Assembly (NCBI GenBank): GCA_944470555.2
Contig: OX104134.1
Location: 8,659,248-8,723,247 of the forward strand
Length of the DNA stretch: 64,000 nt
DNA from: Heterobilharzia americana
Taxonomy: Eukaryota; Platyhelminthes; Trematoda; Strigeidida; Schistosomatidae
Direction: 5' to 3'
Below the pieces are notes generated by a model, which worked only from the letters and a program-made list of their open reading frames with translations, was not told the origin of the DNA and made no database searches. This document shows positions 57,597-64,000 of the stretch, in pieces. Both the position numbers and the translations under genes were made by a program. How positions within the stretch are numbered: position 1 is the stretch's first letter; every line of letters starts with the position of its first letter.

Positions 57597-60500
57597 CCTT
57601 GTAAACATTCTGCAATAATGATGCGAGGATGTCCGCTGTTGTCTGTGCATCCGTCTCCAGTGCTTCTGGTTGAACCCCATGCGGTTCTGCTGCTTTCCCG
57701 GACTTCAACAACTCTATGGCGTTTTGTGATTTTTGCTTTTGTAGGAGGGCTTGCGTTCACTGATAATCTTGTGGCTCAGCTGCTGGTGGTATTTCTGACG
57801 ACTCACAGGTGTTGGTCAATCCAGAAGCTTTCTGAAGTGGCGAAGAAGTTTCCCTCACTATCCTTCATCGGTTTAATCTGCGTTGATCTTCCCGCTCCCA
57901 GATAGTAATCTGGTTGTTTGATACAGTGTTGTCAGGTCTCTGTCTCTCCTACCTGCAGCCTGTTCTGCTTCACTTGCCAGTGTCGTAGAAGTGTCTTTTG
58001 TCTTTCCATGTACTCTTCTTCACTTCTTTGTCCAGTGTAGTATTTTATGGGTTGTGTTCAGTTCCTCTTTTCCTTGTTCGCCTCTCCACCGCACCGGTTC
58101 ATCTTCTGCTTCACCATCTTCCTCTCCCTCCTCCATCAGCCTCCATGCGTCCGTCGAGATCCATTCCTTGTCTTCTTTCTTCTCCCCTCCTGATATGGTC
58201 ATGCAGGTTCCCTTCCACATCTCTTTCGAAGAGTTCCAGTGTTCTTCCACCACGTTCTTTCAGAGATGTTGCTTAATAGTGCTGACAACGTGAAGATGTC
58301 ATTTGTAGTTTCGTCCTTCAGTTCAGTTTGTGTTCTGTGTGTTGAAATTGAACTGTGGTCTATCATCATCGGCTTCTTTGAAGGCCTTCAACTTCATTTG
58401 GAAGGTAAGTGCCCTGCACTAGATAGTGAGGGGTATGAACTCATATCTGGTCCTTTTATTGATCTGATCTTGTATCTAGTAGGCTGCGTCTCAACTTTCT
58501 TCATATTAAGGTGTAGTGTGTCCTGGTGTCTGATGAAATCAGATCCACGTCGCTGCCTTGTGAATATCCTTGTGTTTGTACAAACTGCCTCCTATCCAAT
58601 CACCAAACCGTTGAATGAGCAGAAATCTGCAAACAGTTCTCCACTCTCATTCATTTCACCGGGCGCCTCTTGACACATGATGAGTTCTCTTCGTGTGTTG
58701 TCCGCTCCCAGGTTGTCATTCATGTCACGAATCGGAATTTCGATGTCACTGTCTGGTGCGGGGTCTTGTCTATTACTGATTGCAGTTGTCTATAGAATTC
58801 CTTCTTCTTCGCTTGATCCACATTATTTGTAGGCGCATAGCGTTGTGTAGCGTCTTACGTGTTCCCTTAATCAATAGTCCAGGGTTTGACGAAATTCAAC
58901 ATTGATGCTGACCTTGATAGTGTAACTGGACTTGCTCAGCTGAGGGCACACGGTCAAGCATCCTCGCCATTTAGCACGCTGTTGTGTTACATTGCACTGC
59001 TCGCGATCGGCCCTCAAGCCAGTCAATTGGAACGCATCGGTATCTTGACATGACCTCGCAAATATAGCATTCCATCCAAATACGCTGTCGTGTTCTTCCT
59101 TGGTCTCGCATTCGTGGGTGTACAGCTAGTCCGAATAATTAGTGACTGGCCTTGGCATCTGCCAAATTCGCGCCAGGGTAAATCCTAACTGATGAGCCCG
59201 ACGTGATAATAAATCCCGACGATGAAGAGTCTTAAATTCGTGAACCCGTTACATTTCTTTACTTGTATATCGTTTCCATTTTGATTACCTTTATACATCG
59301 ACATACAACTTCTCCCCATGTCGAACCATGCTCCGAATCCTATCCGTATTAAGCTGACGATGAACACTATCCAACTCATGCCATACTGGCCAGACAGTGC
59401 ATAAACACGGTTTCTGTATGCTAAGGCAGATTTTCGAGAACGGAGGGTCGCAGATCCTCATTCTAGATTTCTTGCTGTCATACGTTCACTGCCGAGGAAA
59501 GTAAGCAAGCATGTTACAGCGCACATGTTTAGTCCCCAAGTAAGTGATCCCTATGCACTTCACAAAGCTGTACTACTGGAGAAGAGTGATCTTAAAGATC
59601 GTCAGCACCTAGAAGAATTAATTCGTAACATCAAGCTAGGTAGCCACTCGGCCACTGAAGTCCTCGCAGTCATGCGAAAAGTCATGGGCACACGAACGTT
59701 CGACAACGGTCTTTTCCCAGAATTGTTTTTCTCGAAACTACCACAACCGGTGCGAACCGTGTTAGTGACACTTCAGTCAGTTCCACTCGATGGCCTGGCA
59801 GCCCAGCAGATAAAATACCAGAGGTCTCTAACACACCCGTTGCCAAAGTATATTCCGCCTGCGATGAACCTATGAGCCTGGATTCGGAAGCGGCCAAGCT
59901 CTGCAACTGGGTTAAACAACTGCTAAGAGCTTGAAGCTCTGGGTTGCGCAGTACATCGCAGAGACACGTCTCAGCCCATCACAGCAACTCGCGTGGTCAT
60001 CCGAAAGCTAAACCTAACACGGTGGAAAACCCTAAGTGGTGCTGGTTTCACAACACCTGCGGGGACGGAGCCAAAAAACGCTGAAAGCCATGCAGTTTCA
60101 ACATAACAATAATATATTTCATACAACATAAGTTACATGAAAACAAACCAGTTTACAGGTCTGATCATTTTGGTAATGTGAACCGACCGCCATGTACAGT
60201 AAGAAGCTGCACAATGGACACCGTTCTTTCCGGTACATAAAAGGTACGTATAGAGTGAGAACGTTAATGCTTTGCAGGCGGCAAAGAATGAAACAGATAA
60301 ACACCGGCATAACTGTTCTTCATACTGAGGCAAGCTCAGTTACAACGTAGGGAATATTTGGCTATTTGTCGAATCTTCCAATATTCTTGAAGGTAGGGCG
60401 GGTAGTACAGCTGTGGCCTTGGGCTTTATGCGTTCGTCATAAGGTCCAGATGGCATGGTGCGCGCTGGCAAACTGAACTGCTAGGATTCCATATGGATGA

Positions 60501-61123
60501 AGGACTGGTTGAGTAAACCTGAAAGTGAATAACAGAAGCGAGCAGCAGACGAAATTCGGAACAGGAGCACAGAAATATTACGCAGAAGTACATCGACCAT
60601 GATACATGGACATGGACACATGGACAAAGGAGCGTCATCATGACCCATCCTTCAATCCCCAAGTAGATAACGGCAAGGAGACGGCAACATTTAGGAGACG
60701 GTATGCCTGCCTCAACTCAGGTTTAAGTAAACCTATTCACTGGATTTTCCCCCTAGCTGATTTTTTTATGTCCGTCATTTGCATAGATTTGCTAAATCAC
60801 TACGACCCAATCCTGGATGCTCGTCATCGGCGACTGATAGATAACAACACAAAGTAATATACTGGTGGGACCACATACATAGGTTCGAGTTTAGTCTCAG
60901 TGAGAACTAAACAATCAGGCGACGTGTCCTACCAGGCAGTGTTAGAGAAATATCCAGACTGCCATCCGACACCTAGTGTTTACGGCCTGACTGCAACATT
61001 ACGCGGAATCAGCATAATCTGCAGAATAGAACTGGTCAACGAGTAAAATCAGACATCTAAGGAGGCAGAAAATACCGCCAAAAAAGCTATCATTACAAGT
61101 TTGACGACGTTACTTCCTCCCTA
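57597..61123. repeat. 3.53-kb tandem unit, copy 3
   Basis: 3,527 bp, same layout. Private changes include TAGTGACTGGCC (others TAGTGATTGGCC) near 59145 and one A missing in CCTGAAAGTG near 60523. Confidence 0.96.
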
Positions 61124-62696
61124 CCTTGTAAACATTCTGCAATAATGATGCGAGGATGTCCGCTGTTGTCTGTGCATCCGTCTCCAGTGCTTCTGGTTGA
61201 ACCCCATGCGGTTCTGCTGCTTTCCCGGACTTCAACAACTCTATGGCGTTTTGTGATTTTTGCTTTTGTAGGAGGGCTTGCGTTCACTGATAATCTTGTG
61301 GCTCAGCTGCTGGTGGTATTTCTGACGACTCACAGGTGTTGGTCAATCCAGAAGCTTTCTGAAGTGGCGAAGAAGTTTCCCTCACTATCCTTCATCGGTT
61401 TAATCTGCGTTGATCTTCCCGCTCCCAGATAGTAATCTGGTTGTTTGATACAGTGTTGTCAGGTCTCTGTCTCTCCTACCTGCAGCCTGTTCTGCTTCAC
61501 TTGCCAGTGTCGTAGAAGTGTCTTTTGTCTTTCCATGTACTCTTCTTCACTTCTTTGTCCAGTGTAGTATTTTATGGGTTGTGTTCAGTTCCTCTTTTCC
61601 TTGTTCGCCTCTCCACCGCACCGGTTCATCTTCTGCTTCACCATCTTCCTCTCCCTCCTCCATCAGCCTCCATGCGTCCGTCGAGATCCATTCCTTGTCT
61701 TCTTTCTTCTCCCCTCCTGATATGGTCATGCAGGTTCCCTTCCACATCTCTTTCGAAGAGTTCCAGTGTTCTTCCACCACGTTCTTTCAGAGATGTTGCT
61801 TAATAGTGCTGACAACGTGAAGATGTCATTTGTAGTTTCGTCCTTCAGTTCAGTTTGTGTTCTGTGTGTTGAAATTGAACTGTGGTCTATCATCATCGGC
61901 TTCTTTGAAGGCCTTCAACTTCATTTGGAAGGTAAGTGCCCTGCACTAGATAGTGAGGGGTATGAACTCATATCTGGTCCTTTTATTGATCTGATCTTGT
62001 ATCTAGTAGGCTGCGTCTCAACTTTCTTCATATTAAGGTGTAGTGTGTCCTGGTGTCTGATGAAATCAGATCCACGTCGCTGCCTTGTGAATATCCTTGT
62101 GTTTGTACAAACTGCCTCCTATCCAATCACCAAACCGTTGAATGAGCAGAAATCTGCAAACAGTTCTCCACTCTCATTCATTTCACCGGGCGCCTCTTGA
62201 CACATGATGAGTTCTCTTCGTGTGTTGTCCGCTCCCAGGTTGTCATTCATGTCACGAATCGGAATTTCGATGTCACTGTCTGGTGCGGGGTCTTGTCTAT
62301 TACTGATTGCAGTTGTCTATAGAATTCCTTCTTCTTCGCTTGATCCACATTATTTGTAGGCGCATAGCGTTGTGTAGCGTCTTACGTGTTCCCTTAATCA
62401 ATAGTCCAGGGTTTGACGAAATTCAACATTGATGCTGACTTGATAGTGTAACTGGACTTGCTCAGCTGAGGGCACACGGTCAAGCATCCTCGCCATTTAG
62501 CACGCTGTTGTGTTACATTGCACTGCTCGCGATCGGCCCTCAAGCCAGTCAATTGGAACGCATCGGTATCTTGACATGACCTCGCAAATATAGCATTCCA
62601 TCCAAATACGCTGTCGTGTTCTTCCTTGGTCTCGCATTCGTGGGTGTACAGCTAGTCCGAATAATTAGTGATTGGCCTTGGCATCTGCCAAATTCG
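61124..62696. repeat. 3.53-kb tandem unit, partial copy 4
   Basis: 1,573 bp: the RTE fragment and LTR. It ends in GCCAAATTCG, about 12-20 bases before the point where the primer-binding site would lie, then switches to unrelated sequence. One C is missing in GCTGACTTGATAG. Confidence 0.95.
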
Positions 62697-62732
62697 TACT
62701 CGGATGGTTCTCATACGATCATTACAATTAAA

Positions 62733-64000
62733 GGACCAGGTATGAGTTCATACCCCTCACTATCTAGTGCAAGGCACTTACCTTCCAAATGAAGTTGAAG
62801 GCCTTCAAAGAAGCCGATGATGATAGACCACAGTTCAATTTCAACACACAGAACACAAACTGAACTGAAGGACGAAACTACAAATGACATCTTCACGTTG
62901 TCAGCACTATTAAGCAACATCTCTGAAAGAACGTGGTGGAAGAACACTGGAACTCTTCGAAAGAGATGTGGAAGGGAACCTGCATGACCATATCAGGAGG
63001 GGAGAAGAAAGAAGACAAGGAATGGATCTCGACGGACGCATGGAGGCTGATGGAGGAGGGAGAGGAAGATGGTGAAGCAGAAGATGAACCGGTGCGGTGG
63101 AGAGGCGAACAAGGAAAAGAGGAACTGAACACAACCCATAAAATACTACACTGGACAAAGAAGTGAAGAAGAGTACATGGAAAGACAAAAGACACTTCTA
63201 CGACACTGGCAAGTGAAGCAGAACAGGCTGCAGGTAGGAGAGACAGAGACCTGACAACACTGTATCAAACAACCAGATTACTATCTGGGAGCGGGAAGAT
63301 CAACGCAGATTAAACCGATGAAGGATAGTGAGGGAAACTTCTTCGCCACTTCAGAAAGCTTCTGGATTGACCAACACCTGTGAGTCGTCAGAAATACCAC
63401 CAGCAGCTGAGCCACAAGATTATCAGTGAACGCAAGCCCTCCTACAAAAGCAAAAATCACAAAACGCCATAGAGTTGTTGAAGTCCGGGAAAGCAGCAGA
63501 ACCGCATGGGGTTCAACCAGAAGCACTGGAGACGGACGCACAGACAACAGCGGACATCCTCGCATCATTATTGCAGAATGTTTACAAGGAAGGGAGGAAT
63601 GAACGGTGCCTGCTGTCTGAGGGGAACGAGCGCTACTTTTCATGCTCCGAATAGGTGATACCTTAATCTTTGCCAGAGCTAGCTCGGAGTGATAATCCTT
63701 CGACATTGTCGACCGAGCGGTGATTTGGCAGCTGCTTTAATACCACGGTTTTGGTGCCACAAACCTTTATCAATCTCATTCAACAACTAGCTATATGCTA
63801 TATGATGCTATATGCCAAGTGATCAACAATGGAAAGCTCAGCGACGCCTTTGAAGTGAAGACAGTAGTAAGACAAGGTTGCCGCCTACTATCACCCGTGA
63901 TTTTCCTCATTGTCATGGACTGGATTGGACAAAGCAACAACCTGTGAGCAGCGAGAAGATGGGCATACACTGGTTGGACCGATGAAAAGACCCCGGAGAA
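62733..64000 (+). mobile_element. RTE-clade copy, plus strand, runs off the right edge
   Basis: Reverse complement of the array's RTE fragment over its first ~890 bases (paired positions sum to 114133). It then continues past the array junction into RT sequence: IVDRAVIWQLL, QVINNGKLSDAFEVKTVVRQ, PVIFLIVMDWIGQ, ending WAYTGWTDEKTPE. Stops break the frame (for example after IWQLL). Its last 40 bases match the start of the fragment at 26907. Confidence 0.85.

Noticed and set aside
50544..62696. CRISPR-like or ordinary satellite array
   Set aside because: The unit is 3.5 kb and built of retroelement parts. There is no short repeat-spacer pattern.

Overview
The window looks like a piece of a digenean fluke genome, most likely Schistosoma. 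It is A/T-rich and has spliced exons with GT-AG introns. It holds RTE-clade non-LTR elements with the trematode endonuclease/RT organisation, several Penelope-like elements (PLEs), Ty3/gypsy elements, and short SINE-like elements with hammerhead-ribozyme-like motifs. No bacterial-style operons are present, so most short open frames are chance or antisense shadows. Species and family calls are from recognition only; no database was searched.

Left part (1-21.3 kb): one host gene runs on the minus strand from about 21.26 kb down to 4.35 kb. I could assemble six coding exons. The first occurs in two alternative, duplicated versions, and every exon is a multiple of three bases with phase-0 junctions. 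The product is a type II membrane glycosyltransferase of the GT8 fold, closest in my reading to the xylosyltransferase half of LARGE. Its introns have taken in an RTE copy, a PLE copy and a hammerhead-bearing SINE-like element. The 3' end of the gene was not found. The left edge is occupied by an RTE element whose frame is open to the window boundary.

Middle (21.4-31.7 kb): this is accessory, repeat-built DNA. It contains a PLE interrupted by a 223-bp insertion with a 15-bp target-site duplication, fragments resembling a MULE transposase, a near-perfect 571-bp inverted repeat, an RTE 3' fragment, about 2.2 kb with nothing recognisable, and a second PLE.

Inverted duplication (31.67-47.39 kb): two 5.44-kb arms face each other across 4.84 kb. 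Each arm holds the 3' part of the same gypsy element with its LTR, some exon-like frames, an old LTR/primer-binding-site remnant of a second gypsy family, and the end of a PLE. The right arm continues outward into a much longer gypsy gag-pol (to 49.7 kb) and inward into the rest of the PLE, so it is the likely source copy. The spacer carries a PLE tail split by a roughly 1.5-kb insertion that contains two inverted tRNA-derived SINEs.

Right part (50.5-64 kb): a 3.53-kb unit is repeated three full times plus a 1.57-kb partial copy. The unit is a composite of an antisense RTE fragment, a gypsy LTR with a tRNA-Trp-like primer-binding site, a gag fragment with a CHCC-type zinc knuckle remnant, and about 1 kb of unknown sequence. 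Copies differ at only a handful of positions, so the array is recent. An RTE copy in the opposite orientation closes the window.
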